This document shows, piece after piece, positions 25,719-33,315 of a stretch of DNA of 64,000 nucleotides (positions are counted from its first letter, which is position 1; every line of letters starts with the position of its first letter). The notes under the pieces were generated by a model. The model searched no databases, was not told the origin of the DNA, and saw only the letters and a program-made list of their open reading frames with translations. Position numbers and translations under genes: made by a program. Origin of the DNA: Henriciella sp. (GTDB lineage Bacteria; Pseudomonadota; Alphaproteobacteria; Caulobacterales; Hyphomonadaceae); assembly GCA_013214545.1 (NCBI GenBank), contig JABSQB010000007.1, positions 1-64,000 of the forward strand, in the 5' to 3' direction.

Positions 25719-27026
25719 ATGAGCTGGTGGTTCAAGGCGGAATTGTGGAAACGCGTGATGATCGGACTAGTCGCCGGTCTGGTGGTAGGTCTCTCCATTC
25801 GGCTCGGCATGGGCCTCGAGTCGGCGAGTGAATTCACAACGAACTGGATCAAACCGTGGGGCGACGCCTTTGTCCGCCTCATCCGCATGCTGATCGTGCC
25901 TCTGATCGCGGCAACGTTGATCGCCGGAATCGTCTCCATGGGCGATGCAAGCACGCTCCGAAAGGTCGGTGTGCGCGCATTCGGTCTTTACGGTTTGACA
26001 ACTCTAGGTGCGATCATCCTGGGCTTAAGCGCCGCACTCATCTTTAATCCCGGGATCGGCGTTGAGTTCCCAGAGCTTACGGAATCGGTTGCACAGGACG
26101 TCGAGACGCGTCTTGACGCGGCTGCCTCTGCATCCGCGAGTCTCACGGATCGATTGCTCGCCATCATTCCTTCCAATCCAATTGCGGCAATGGTGTCCGG
26201 GGACATTTTGGGTGTCATATTTTTCTCTATCATGTTTGGGATCGGCATCTTGTTTGCCGGTGAACAAGGCAAAGCCATTGGTAAAGCAATCGACTCTGCC
26301 TCCAGCAGCTTGATCAGCCTGACAGACAAGATCATGGATCTTGCTCCATTTGGTGTTTTCGCTTTGATGGTCTGGGTCGCATCGACGCAAGATTATGAAC
26401 TGATGCTGAGCTTTGTGAAGCTGACACTGGTCCTCTACGGGGTGTGTCTGATTCAGATCCTGATCGTTTACCCCACGATCCTTATTGTGTTTGGGCGAGA
26501 GTCTCCGGCGCGATTCTTTCGCGGAATGTCGTCGGCCATGGCCATTGCTTATTCAACGGCATCGAGCGCGGCAACACTTCCAGCTACAATTGAAAGCCTC
26601 GTCAAGAATCTTGGCGTGAAAAGATCGAATGCCACGGGTGTCGCCGCGATTGGGTCGACAATCAATATGGACGGCGCTGCAATATACCTCTCTTTGGTCT
26701 GTATCTTTGCGCTGCAGGCAAGCGGTCAACCGGTGACGATGAACACGGTGATGACAATCGCGGTGCTCGCCACTTTGGGATCGGTCGGCGCAGCGGGGAT
26801 TCCAAACGGCGGCTTGTTCATGTCCGCAGCCTTGCTGACGGCATTGGGCTTTAGCGCCGAACAAGTGATCTTTTTTGTCGCAATCTTGTTTCCGTTCGAT
26901 CGCGTTCTCGATATGATGAGAACCCTGACCAATGTGACAGGCGATGCAACTGTCGCGACATGTGTAGATCGCTCGCTTACGCGCCAGGACAGCGTCCACA
27001 CGCAAACAAACGAAGGAACCGCTTGA
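25719..27026 (+). CDS. Dicarboxylate/amino acid:cation symporter (DAACS family)
   Basis: A 435-residue transporter of the GltP/DctA family. The HP1 loop serine motif is AYSTASSAATLPATIES, the substrate/cation site NMDG is in GSTINMDGAAIYLS, and the HP2 region follows in AAGIPNGGLFMSAALLTALG. It imports glutamate, aspartate or C4-dicarboxylates with Na+ or H+. The start at 25719 is chosen because GAGGAGCGG precedes it at eight bases; the ORF track start is 21 bases further up. It is followed after three bases by the GNAT-membrane fusion gene, so the two are translationally coupled. Confidence 0.9.
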   Translation: MSWWFKAELWKRVMIGLVAGLVVGLSIRLGMGLESASEFTTNWIKPWGDAFVRLIRMLIVPLIAATLIAGIVSMGDASTLRKVGVRAFGLYGLTTLGAIILGLSAALIFNPGIGVEFPELTESVAQDVETRLDAAASASASLTDRLLAIIPSNPIAAMVSGDILGVIFFSIMFGIGILFAGEQGKAIGKAIDSASSSLISLTDKIMDLAPFGVFALMVWVASTQDYELMLSFVKLTLVLYGVCLIQILIVYPTILIVFGRESPARFFRGMSSAMAIAYSTASSAATLPATIESLVKNLGVKRSNATGVAAIGSTINMDGAAIYLSLVCIFALQASGQPVTMNTVMTIAVLATLGSVGAAGIPNGGLFMSAALLTALGFSAEQVIFFVAILFPFDRVLDMMRTLTNVTGDATVATCVDRSLTRQDSVHTQTNEGTA

Positions 27027-27029
27027 CCA

Positions 27030-28220
27030 ATGTCCGCCTCAACTGAGTTTACGATCCGTCGCGCGGTCAACGCCGATATCGACAGGATCGTCGAAATTGC
27101 GGAAGCAAATCGGTATGATGGCAGCGGAACACAAGACAGTTTCCTGGTGTCAGACTTCACAGCGGACCATTACAGCGAGACACTGTTTTCCGATGGATAT
27201 GATCAAAGCACCCCGGATTCAGTCTTGCTTGAGAAACGTCCGTTGGCATATGTCGCCGAGCACGAAGACCAGGTCGTCGGATTCGTATATATCTATTCTT
27301 CCAAGTACAGCCGAAAAACGTTCCCGGAACAGCCTGATTTACCCAAGAATGAAAAGCCCGGAGTAACCTACTATCCCCGGCACAAAACCGAAGTGCGCAT
27401 AGATCGGTTGCTGGCGGAAAAGACAGACTTTCTGGTCATAAAACAGATCGGGGTTCATCCAGATTGGAAGAAAAATCGAATCGCGAGCTCGCTTTATCAA
27501 CACGTGTTTAGCCAGTTTTTTGCGCCCCATATCTTCGCAGCCATTGTCGAACGTCCGATCAACAAAGTATCGCAAAAGTTCCACGCTTCACTGGGATTCA
27601 CTCCGGTGTCCCGCAGCATTTCTGGTGAACTCGGTGCGCCTGATGTCAAACTCAATCAGATTTGGTATCGCCCCGGCCTTCCCATCGTTCAAAATGTTCA
27701 TGTCCCAGATAACCATGTTTTTGAGGGGAATAAATCTGTGTCTGGTGAGACCCTTACAGAGTCGATTCACCACTCACGGACGCTATATTTACACGAAGAC
27801 TCGCTCAATTGGATCAAGCTGAATGTGACGATTACGATCTTGTTCGCGTTGATGGCGGCACTTTATCTATTGACCCAAAACCAAGAGCGTTTCGCAGGAC
27901 TCGCGGTTTTATTCGTCGTGGGTATAGGTAGTTTTGTCCTGTTCCTGTTTCGGGCAACCTTGAAAAGTGGGATCGATTTCATGCGGTCCCATAAGGACAA
28001 TTTGCGAATTGCCGAATCCCGCATGTTATTTCACGAACCTCTGTTCCAAGGCTCAATCAGGCATGTTCCGAAGCGGGCTTTGACCATAGCAATTATGAAT
28101 CATTTGCCAAAAGTGGCGCTGATCACCTGGACGATCGCATGTGTGCTTGCCCTTTTGGTAGAGTTTGCTCACTGGGCATGCATCGCCTGGAACTGGGTCG
28201 CTCAACTCCAGCTCCCCTAA
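27030..28220 (+). CDS. GNAT acetyltransferase domain fused to three transmembrane helices
   Basis: The 396-residue protein has an N-terminal GNAT-like domain of about 215 residues: EFTIRRAVNADIDRIVEIAEAN, a strand pair AYVAEHEDQVVGFVYIY, and the CoA-binding region LVIKQIGVHPDWKKNRIASSLYQHVF with a Q/RxxGxG/A-like loop. A linker follows, then hydrophobic segments at about residues 262-281, 287-308 and 365-390, with a charged stretch MRSHKDNLRIAESRM between the last two. The C-terminal membrane module is not familiar to me. Base composition is visibly more AT-rich than the flanks. It follows the dicarboxylate symporter by three bases. Confidence 0.75.
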   Translation: MSASTEFTIRRAVNADIDRIVEIAEANRYDGSGTQDSFLVSDFTADHYSETLFSDGYDQSTPDSVLLEKRPLAYVAEHEDQVVGFVYIYSSKYSRKTFPEQPDLPKNEKPGVTYYPRHKTEVRIDRLLAEKTDFLVIKQIGVHPDWKKNRIASSLYQHVFSQFFAPHIFAAIVERPINKVSQKFHASLGFTPVSRSISGELGAPDVKLNQIWYRPGLPIVQNVHVPDNHVFEGNKSVSGETLTESIHHSRTLYLHEDSLNWIKLNVTITILFALMAALYLLTQNQERFAGLAVLFVVGIGSFVLFLFRATLKSGIDFMRSHKDNLRIAESRMLFHEPLFQGSIRHVPKRALTIAIMNHLPKVALITWTIACVLALLVEFAHWACIAWNWVAQLQLP

Positions 28221-29116
28221 AGCGCGCCGCGGACGATTTCGCCAATCATTTGCGCTTCGCTTTCACGCGGTGAGCCCTGACGCCAGGCGATGCCGATCCG
28301 GCGTCCAATCAGCGGCGTCTTGAACGGTCGTAACTCCACGTCCGCGCCGGAGGTGACCCCGGCATCGATCGCGAGCTTTGGCAGCAGCGAAACGCCGAGT
28401 CCGCCGGCCACCATATGAACCAGGGTTGGCAGGCTGGTCGCAGTCACATCAGCGCCGCCGCGATTGCTCGGCAAGCGGCAAACCGACAAGGCATGGTCAC
28501 GCAGGCAGTGCCCGTCTTCCAGCAACAGCACATCTTCATCAACGAGATCGGTTGATGTCAGTTCCCGCGCCTGCATCAGGTCGTGGTCCGTCGGCGCAAC
28601 CAGCATGAACTCATCATCGCCGAGTTCCATCGTCACGATGCCAGCCGCATCCCATGGCAAAGCAATCAGAGCCGCATCAAGCTTGCGTGCCCGCAGCGCG
28701 TCGATCAGGCGCTCGGTCTGATCCTCGCGCAAGTAAAGCTTCAGTCCGGGATGGGCTTTGCGCAGGGCCTTCAGGGTGCGGGGCAAGAGAAACGGCGCGA
28801 TGGTCGGGATCGCGCCGAGACGGAAAGAGCCTGACAATGGCGCTCCAGCCTGGCGCGCAGCAGAGACCAGATCGGCGGTGTCGGAGAGAATGATCCTTGC
28901 CCGTTCCACCGCCGCTTCACCGGCCTGGGTCAGCGACGCGCCGCGCGACTCACGCTCGATCAATTGGACCCCGAGCAGGCCTTCAACTTCCTTGATTGCG
29001 GCAGACAAGGTTGGCTGGGTGACATGGCAGGTTTCAGCGGCCCGAGAGAACGAGCCCTGATCGGCGATCGCACACAAAAATTCGAGCTGTCGGAGGGTCG
29101 GAAGATGCATAGTCAA
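28217..29116 (-). CDS. oxyR: Hydrogen-peroxide sensor OxyR (LysR family)
   Basis: A LysR-type regulator with an N-terminal winged helix-turn-helix (PTLRQLEFLCAIADQGSFSRAAETCHVTQPTLSAAIKEVE) and effector domain. The segment LLEDGHCLRDHALSVC has the two redox cysteines nine residues apart in the same context as E. coli OxyR Cys199 and Cys208, so this is OxyR rather than a generic LysR. Peroxide forms the disulfide and switches the tetramer to activation. The TTG at 29116 has GGAGG at eight bases; the ATG at 29110 is a near alternative. No catalase or ahpC is divergent from it; a 343-base gap with a candidate sRNA follows upstream. Confidence 0.93.
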   Translation of the reverse strand: MTMHLPTLRQLEFLCAIADQGSFSRAAETCHVTQPTLSAAIKEVEGLLGVQLIERESRGASLTQAGEAAVERARIILSDTADLVSAARQAGAPLSGSFRLGAIPTIAPFLLPRTLKALRKAHPGLKLYLREDQTERLIDALRARKLDAALIALPWDAAGIVTMELGDDEFMLVAPTDHDLMQARELTSTDLVDEDVLLLEDGHCLRDHALSVCRLPSNRGGADVTATSLPTLVHMVAGGLGVSLLPKLAIDAGVTSGADVELRPFKTPLIGRRIGIAWRQGSPRESEAQMIGEIVRGAL

Positions 29117-29459
29117 AACCTATGCCTCCATACGTAAATATCAATTGTGTTTCTGCCGAGCGCTTCCCTATATCGATCACAACGAGTTGATCAGTCCGGA
29201 CAATTTTCGCCTTGAACGCTGCGAAGACTGCCCCATCTGAACATCAGAGCTGAAGAAGAGCAGCTCAAAAAATACGCACGGTGGCTTCCGATCCCAAATC
29301 CCTCAAGCCTCCGTTTCTGCGTGGTCCTGCCGGGCCCCTTTCCTCCCCCCTAAAAGGTTATCCGGCAGGACCGTTCGCGGCCTTTCTCAAACCAGGATAA
29401 TTTGTCTGTGACCGAGTTTTGACTTGCGCAGGCGGCAATCTCTGTCACCCTAGGAAATT
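29117..29459. other. Intergenic region between oxyR and a GNAT gene
   Basis: No plausible coding frame occupies these 343 bases. They must hold the oxyR promoter (leftward) and the GNAT promoter (rightward). The conspicuous content is the hairpin at 29323-29372, listed separately. No clear terminator was seen. Confidence 0.6.
29323..29372 (+). ncRNA. Candidate small RNA with C-rich loop
   Basis: A perfect 11-bp inverted repeat, GGTCCTGCCGG with CCGGCAGGACC, encloses 28 bases in which CCTTT can pair with AAAGG, leaving an exposed loop of CCTCCCCCCT. Alphaproteobacterial trans-acting sRNAs (for example Caulobacter GsrN, and the CCUCCUCCC-loop families of rhizobia and Rhodobacter) use such C-rich loops to pair with Shine-Dalgarno regions. 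The strand is chosen because the C-rich loop is on plus; on minus it would be a G-rich, possibly quadruplex-forming, loop. No certain promoter or U-tract is visible. Confidence 0.4.
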
Positions 29460-30050
29460 ATGGACCTCACTGCTCCAGGACTTGCAAACGACGTGATCCG
29501 CCTCGAAGCGCTGACAGAGCGCTTTCGCGAAGATCTGCGCAATAGTGGAGCGATCGAATATATGTGGCTGTCGCTGCCGGCGATCCAGCGCGGCGCCGGG
29601 TTCGATTCCTATTTCGACCACGTTCTGAAACAAGGCGATGCCGGCGAAGTGCTGGGGTTTGCCTTACTCGACCCCAATGACCAGTCGCGCTTCGTCGGCG
29701 TGACGGCTCTGATGTATCCCAACAAAATGCACCGCCGTGTCCGCATCGGTTATACTTGGCTGGAGCCGCATCTGCGCGGTCGCGGCGTCTATGCCGCGAT
29801 CCAGAAACTGCTTATCCAGCGCGCCTTGGACTGGGGTGCCAAACGGATCGAGTGGTATGTCGAAGAGCGCAATTCACGCGCCATCCGCGCCATCGAAGCG
29901 ATTGGTGCCATCAAGGAAGGCGTCTTGCGCGAATATGAGAAGTTCGCAGACGGCGAATGGGTCGACATTGCCATCCTCTCCATGCTGCGCGACGAAGCCA
30001 AGGCGGCTGTCCAGCGCCTCGATCAGGCCATGACTGCGTCACAGACTTGA
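29460..30050 (+). CDS. GNAT acetyltransferase (RimJ/RimL-like)
   Basis: A 196-residue Acetyltransf_3-type protein. The pattern IRLEALTERFREDLRNSG at the N-terminus, RFVGVTALMYPNKMHRRVRIGYTWLEPHLRGRGVYAAIQKLLIQRAL with the acetyl-CoA loop (HLRGRGV) and the RIEWYVEERNSRAIRAIEAIGAIKEGVLREYEKF ending are characteristic of the RimL/SpeG-like branch. It should transfer an acetyl group to a protein N-terminus or small amine; the acceptor is not known. AGGAAATT precedes the ATG. Confidence 0.85.
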   Translation: MDLTAPGLANDVIRLEALTERFREDLRNSGAIEYMWLSLPAIQRGAGFDSYFDHVLKQGDAGEVLGFALLDPNDQSRFVGVTALMYPNKMHRRVRIGYTWLEPHLRGRGVYAAIQKLLIQRALDWGAKRIEWYVEERNSRAIRAIEAIGAIKEGVLREYEKFADGEWVDIAILSMLRDEAKAAVQRLDQAMTASQT

Positions 30051-30072
30051 TTCTTACCCCCACACGTGCTTT

Positions 30073-30181
30073 ACGCGCGCAACATTCACCGCACTGACAG
30101 TACGTGCGCGTTGACCGGGACATGCTTCTCAAGCGGGAGCCCGGCGATGTCCCCCACTCGGCGAAGGCTCGCTCAGTGGGG
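30073..30181 (+). other. Structured leader upstream of ffh
   Basis: Three potential stems lie in tandem in the 198-base gap before ffh: ACGCGC with GCGCGT (30073-30111), GGGACAT with ATGTCCC (30117-30153), and CCCCACT with AGTGGGG (30152-30181). The last two share bases 30152-30153, so they may compete. No U-tract follows. I could not match the region to a known riboswitch or to SRP RNA. Confidence 0.35.
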
Positions 30182-30248
30182 CGCTACTGCTTTGTGTTGA
30201 GGGTTTGAGCGCCTATCTTGAACTGAGATCGGCAAAAGGAGTGACGCG

Positions 30249-31706
30249 ATGTTTGACGCGCTAACAGACCGCCTAGGCGGGGTATTCGACGGATTGCTCG
30301 GGCGCGGCGCGCTGACCGAGAAAGACGTCACGGCTGCGCTGCGCGAAATTCGAGTCGCCCTGCTGGAAGCCGACGTCGCCCTGCCTGTGGTCAAGGACTT
30401 CATCGGATCGATCAAAGACAAAGCAGTTGGCGAAGACGTCATCCGATCGGTCAAACCCGGCCAGCAAGTCGTCAAGATCGTGCATGATGGTCTGGTCGAG
30501 CTGCTTGGCGGTGAGGATGCCGAGACCGGTCTGCGCGTCGACAATCCACCCGCCGTTGTGATGATGGCCGGCCTGCAAGGCTCCGGTAAGACCACCACGA
30601 CGGGTAAGCTCGCCAAGCGCCTCGCTGAACGCGACAAGAAAAAAGTCCTCCTCGCCTCGCTCGACACGCGGCGTCCGGCGGCGATGGAACAGCTCGCGAT
30701 CCTGGCTGACCAGTGCAATGACAGTGTCTCAGCGCTGCCCATCATCAAGGATCAGAGCCCGGCTGAGATTGCCCGCCGCGCGCTGCAAGCTGCGAAGCTC
30801 GGCGGTTATGATGTGGTCTTCCTCGACACGGCTGGCCGGACCTCAATCGATGAACAGATGATGGCCGAGGCGAGCGAGATCGCCAAGATTGCCAATCCGA
30901 ACGAAACCCTGCTGGTCGCCGACTCCCTCACCGGTCAGGACGCGGTCGAAACCGCCAAACGCTTCCATGAACGCCTGCCGCTGACCGGTCTGATCCTGAC
31001 CCGGATGGATGGTGACGGCCGCGGCGGCGCCGCGCTTTCGATGCGCGCTGTCACAGGCCTGCCGATCAAATTCCTCGGTACAGGCGAAAAGCTGGATGGC
31101 CTTGATGCCTTCGACGCCAAGCGTCTTGCGGGCCGCATCCTCGGTCAGGGCGACATTGTCTCGCTGGTGGAAAAAGCCGGCGACCAGATGGACGCTGACA
31201 AAGCGGAGAAGATGGCCAAGAAAATGGCCAAGGGTCAGTTCGACCTGGACGATCTCGCGCAACAGCTTCAACAGATGCAGAAAATGGGCGGCCTGGGCGG
31301 TATTATGGGCCTCCTGCCCGGTGCCAAGAAAGCCAAACAGGCGCTCGACGCCTCTGGCATGGATGACAAAGTGATCGCCCGTCAGGCGGCAATCATCTCG
31401 TCAATGACCAAGAAAGAGCGCGCCAAGCCAGCCCTCCTCAACGCCTCCCGCCGCAAGCGCATCGCCGCAGGCGCCGGTGTCACAGTGCAGGACGTCAACC
31501 GCGTTCTGAAAATGCATAAGCAGATGGCCGGCATGATGAAGAAAATGTCCAAAGGCGGCATGCGCGGCATGATGAACATGATGGGCCAGGCCGGCGTCTC
31601 TCCGGCTGACCTCGCCAAAATGGGCGGCGGCGCTGCGATGCCAGGCGGCATGCCCGGCGCAGGCGGCGTACCGAACATTCCCGGGCTGACTGGGGGTAAG
31701 AAATGA
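30249..31706 (+). CDS. ffh: Signal recognition particle GTPase Ffh (SRP54)
   Basis: Ffh binds 4.5S RNA and hydrophobic signal sequences and targets ribosomes to FtsY and SecYEG. The 485-residue protein has the N domain (FDALTDRLGGVFDGLLGRGALTEKDV), the GTPase P-loop GLQGSGKTTTTGKLA near residue 108, DTAGRTSIDEQMM, and the guanine-specificity TRMDGDGRGGAAL region, followed by a methionine-rich M domain (KQMAGMMKKMSKGGMRGMMNMMG). AAAAGGAG stands before the ATG. Its stop overlaps the chorismate mutase start as ATGA. Confidence 0.97.
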   Translation: MFDALTDRLGGVFDGLLGRGALTEKDVTAALREIRVALLEADVALPVVKDFIGSIKDKAVGEDVIRSVKPGQQVVKIVHDGLVELLGGEDAETGLRVDNPPAVVMMAGLQGSGKTTTTGKLAKRLAERDKKKVLLASLDTRRPAAMEQLAILADQCNDSVSALPIIKDQSPAEIARRALQAAKLGGYDVVFLDTAGRTSIDEQMMAEASEIAKIANPNETLLVADSLTGQDAVETAKRFHERLPLTGLILTRMDGDGRGGAALSMRAVTGLPIKFLGTGEKLDGLDAFDAKRLAGRILGQGDIVSLVEKAGDQMDADKAEKMAKKMAKGQFDLDDLAQQLQQMQKMGGLGGIMGLLPGAKKAKQALDASGMDDKVIARQAAIISSMTKKERAKPALLNASRRKRIAAGAGVTVQDVNRVLKMHKQMAGMMKKMSKGGMRGMMNMMGQAGVSPADLAKMGGGAAMPGGMPGAGGVPNIPGLTGGKK

Positions 31707-32017
31707 CCTCCCCAACTGATCAGCTCGCCAAGTATCGCGCCAGCATCGACAATCTCGATGCCATCCTGCTGCACACGCTGGCAGAGCGCTTCAAGGTCAC
31801 CCAGGCCGTCGGCAAGCTGAAAGCCGAAAACGATATGCCGCCCTCTGACAAGGCCCGCGAGGCCCGTCAGATCGAGCGCTTGCAAAAGCTGGCTGAAGAT
31901 AGCGGGCTGGACCCGGTCTTTGCCGAGAAGTTTCTGAATTTCATCGTCGCGGAAGTCATCCGCCACCACGAAAAACTGAGGGGTTCTGCCCCGAACCCCG
32001 AGACGCCGAACACTTAG
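31703..32017 (+). CDS. Chorismate mutase (AroQ type)
   Basis: A 104-residue all-helical AroQ-fold enzyme that rearranges chorismate to prephenate for phenylalanine and tyrosine synthesis. Conserved positions visible are the N-terminal YRASIDNLDAILLHTLAERFKVTQAVGKLKAE, with active-site Arg and Lys, and the Q/E-rich third helix FLNFIVAEVIRHHEKL. It is monofunctional, without prephenate dehydratase. It overlaps ffh by ATGA and precedes rpsP by nine bases, the arrangement typical of many Alphaproteobacteria. Confidence 0.93.
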   Translation: MTSPTDQLAKYRASIDNLDAILLHTLAERFKVTQAVGKLKAENDMPPSDKAREARQIERLQKLAEDSGLDPVFAEKFLNFIVAEVIRHHEKLRGSAPNPETPNT

Positions 32018-32026
32018 GAGTACACC

Positions 32027-32557
32027 ATGGCCCTCAAAATCAGACTCGCACGAGGCGGGTCAAAAAAACGCCCATTCTATAGCGTTGTCGTCGCTGACAG
32101 CCGTATGCCACGCGACGGCCGCTTCATCGAGAAAATCGGCACCTATGACCCGCGCCTGCCAAAGGACAGCGACAACCGCGTCCAGATTGACGGCGCCAAG
32201 GCTGCTGACTGGATCAAGAAAGGCGCCAAGCCAACCGATCGCGTCGCCCGCTTCCTGAGCCACATCACGCTCGAAGGCGAGAAGGCCCCGGTCTACACCT
32301 GGAAAGCTGGCAACAACCCGCAAAAGGGTGAGCCTGGCGCGAAAGCCAAGGAACGCCTCGAAGAGAAGGCTGAAAAAGAAGCGGCCCGCAAGGAAGCTGC
32401 AAAAGAAGCCAAGGAAGCCGCCAAGGCTGAGAAAGAGGCCGCAAAGGCCGAAGCTGAAGCGGCTGAAGCCGCCGCTGAAGAGGCTCCGGCTGAAGAAGCT
32501 GCCGCCGAAGAAGCCCCTGCTGAAGAGGCTGCGGCTGAAGAAGAAAAGTCTGAATAG
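32027..32557 (+). CDS. rpsP: 30S ribosomal protein S16 with acidic-alanine C-terminal extension
   Basis: The first 85 residues are standard S16 ([42 protein letters not shown]), a small-subunit assembly protein. The protein then runs to 176 residues with a Lys/Glu/Ala helix ([21 protein letters not shown]) and ends in repeats of [10 protein letters not shown]. Extensions of this kind occur in other Caulobacterales and Sphingomonadales S16 proteins; their role is unknown. TAGGAG precedes the ATG. A terminator follows, and the usual rimM-trmD-rplS are not next. Confidence 0.95.
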   Translation: MALKIRLARGGSKKRPFYSVVVADSRMPRDGRFIEKIGTYDPRLPKDSDNRVQIDGAKAADWIKKGAKPTDRVARFLSHITLEGEKAPVYTWKAGNNPQKGEPGAKAKERLEEKAEKEAARKEAAKEAKEAAKAEKEAAKAEAEAAEAAAEEAPAEEAAAEEAPAEEAAAEEEKSE

Positions 32558-32583
32558 GCTTTTCCAGCTTACGCTGATCCAAG

Positions 32584-32618
32584 AAAACCCCGGTCAGGTT
32601 CGACCGGGGTTTTTCTTT
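32584..32618 (+). terminator. Rho-independent terminator after rpsP
   Basis: An 8-bp stem CCCCGGTC/GACCGGGG with a 6-base loop, extended by AAAA/TTTT and followed by TTTTTCTTT. It ends the ffh-chorismate mutase-rpsP operon. Confidence 0.95.
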
Positions 32619-32642
32619 GTCTGATGAAGACGCGGCCCAGCG

Positions 32643-33140
32643 CTAATAAGGATCTTCGAGAAAGTTCGCGAACGCATCGATCGATTGCAAACTCTTCTCC
32701 AGCTCTGCTTGCTCAGCCGGAGAGACGAGCCCCTCCAGAATCGGCTGGGTCAGGATCAGATGCCGAACCACGCCGGTCGCCACCGGCATGCCCCGGGACA
32801 GAGTCTCGGCACTGACAAACCAGGTCACGCCACGCGGATGCATGAAAGCGTTCCGGGCCTCGACCAGACGATCAAAATCATGCCGCGCTTTCGATCCGAA
32901 GGGCAACGTGAATGGCGCTGGCAATCGATCTTTGGAAGCGGCGCGCAAGAGCAGTTCCGTCCCCCCCGCCTGCGCCGGAATCGTATCGCCCGCAGCCCGC
33001 AAAGCGATGACCGCTGCCTGCTGAGCCATTAGCACGCCGCCGACCACGACCCAGGGATCGAAGGGTGGATCTGTCACGCACAATCCGAACCGCGACAGCG
33101 TGACGTTCACCGTATCGCAAAGCTGCGCCTCAGGGGTCAT
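32643..33140 (-). CDS. Uncharacterised protein with HEPN-like Rx4H motif
   Basis: I do not recognise this 165-residue protein by family. It appears alpha-helical, and residues around 95 read LVEARNAFMHPRGVTWF, containing the Arg-x4-His arrangement typical of HEPN domains, some of which are RNases in toxin-antitoxin and defence systems. The start MTPEAQLCDTVNVTL at 33140 is four bases downstream of a tiny ORF with its own SD hairpin. No nucleotidyltransferase antitoxin partner is nearby. It interrupts the usual gene order after rpsP. Confidence 0.6.
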   Translation of the reverse strand: MTPEAQLCDTVNVTLSRFGLCVTDPPFDPWVVVGGVLMAQQAAVIALRAAGDTIPAQAGGTELLLRAASKDRLPAPFTLPFGSKARHDFDRLVEARNAFMHPRGVTWFVSAETLSRGMPVATGVVRHLILTQPILEGLVSPAEQAELEKSLQSIDAFANFLEDPY

Positions 33141-33144
33141 ATGC

Positions 33145-33240
33145 TTAGCACCCGACCGCGTTTGAAGCCTGGACCGGATTTGCAGTGTTTCCAGGCAACC
33201 CGCTTGCCGCGCGACCCGCAGTGTTCATCGGCTTGAACAT
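33145..33240 (-). CDS. Possible 31-residue leader peptide
   Basis: A short frame MFKPMNTAGRAASGLPG ending in NAVGC starts at 33240 with GGGAGAG seven bases upstream, and its stop lies four bases before the next gene's ATG. The SD is part of a 9-bp hairpin. Coding potential cannot be judged from 31 codons; a plus-strand frame of similar length (33141-33236) overlaps it. Confidence 0.25.
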   Translation of the reverse strand: MFKPMNTAGRAASGLPGNTANPVQASNAVGC

Positions 33241-33245
33241 GGTAA

Positions 33246-33272
33246 ATCTCTCCCATCGCAGACGGGAGAGAT
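33246..33272 (-). promoter_or_regulatory. Hairpin containing a Shine-Dalgarno sequence
   Basis: ATCTCTCCC pairs perfectly with GGGAGAGAT across a 9-base loop. On the minus strand the 3' arm GGGAGAG would be the SD for the ATG at 33240, so this hairpin could restrict translation initiation of the small ORF and, through coupling, of the following gene. Confidence 0.4.
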
Positions 33273-33315
33273 TAGTTGTATTTACAATAGCGTCCAGCGT
33301 TAATGGGCGCTGCGA

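Noticed and set aside
30051-30248. SRP (4.5S) RNA next to ffh
   Set aside because: The diagnostic GGTCAGGTCCGGAAGGAAGCAGC-like core is absent; the hairpins there do not match the SRP fold.
32643-33240. Type II or VII toxin-antitoxin system based on the HEPN-like motif
   Set aside because: No nucleotidyltransferase or other antitoxin gene is adjacent, and the 31-codon frame is too short and weakly supported to be called one.
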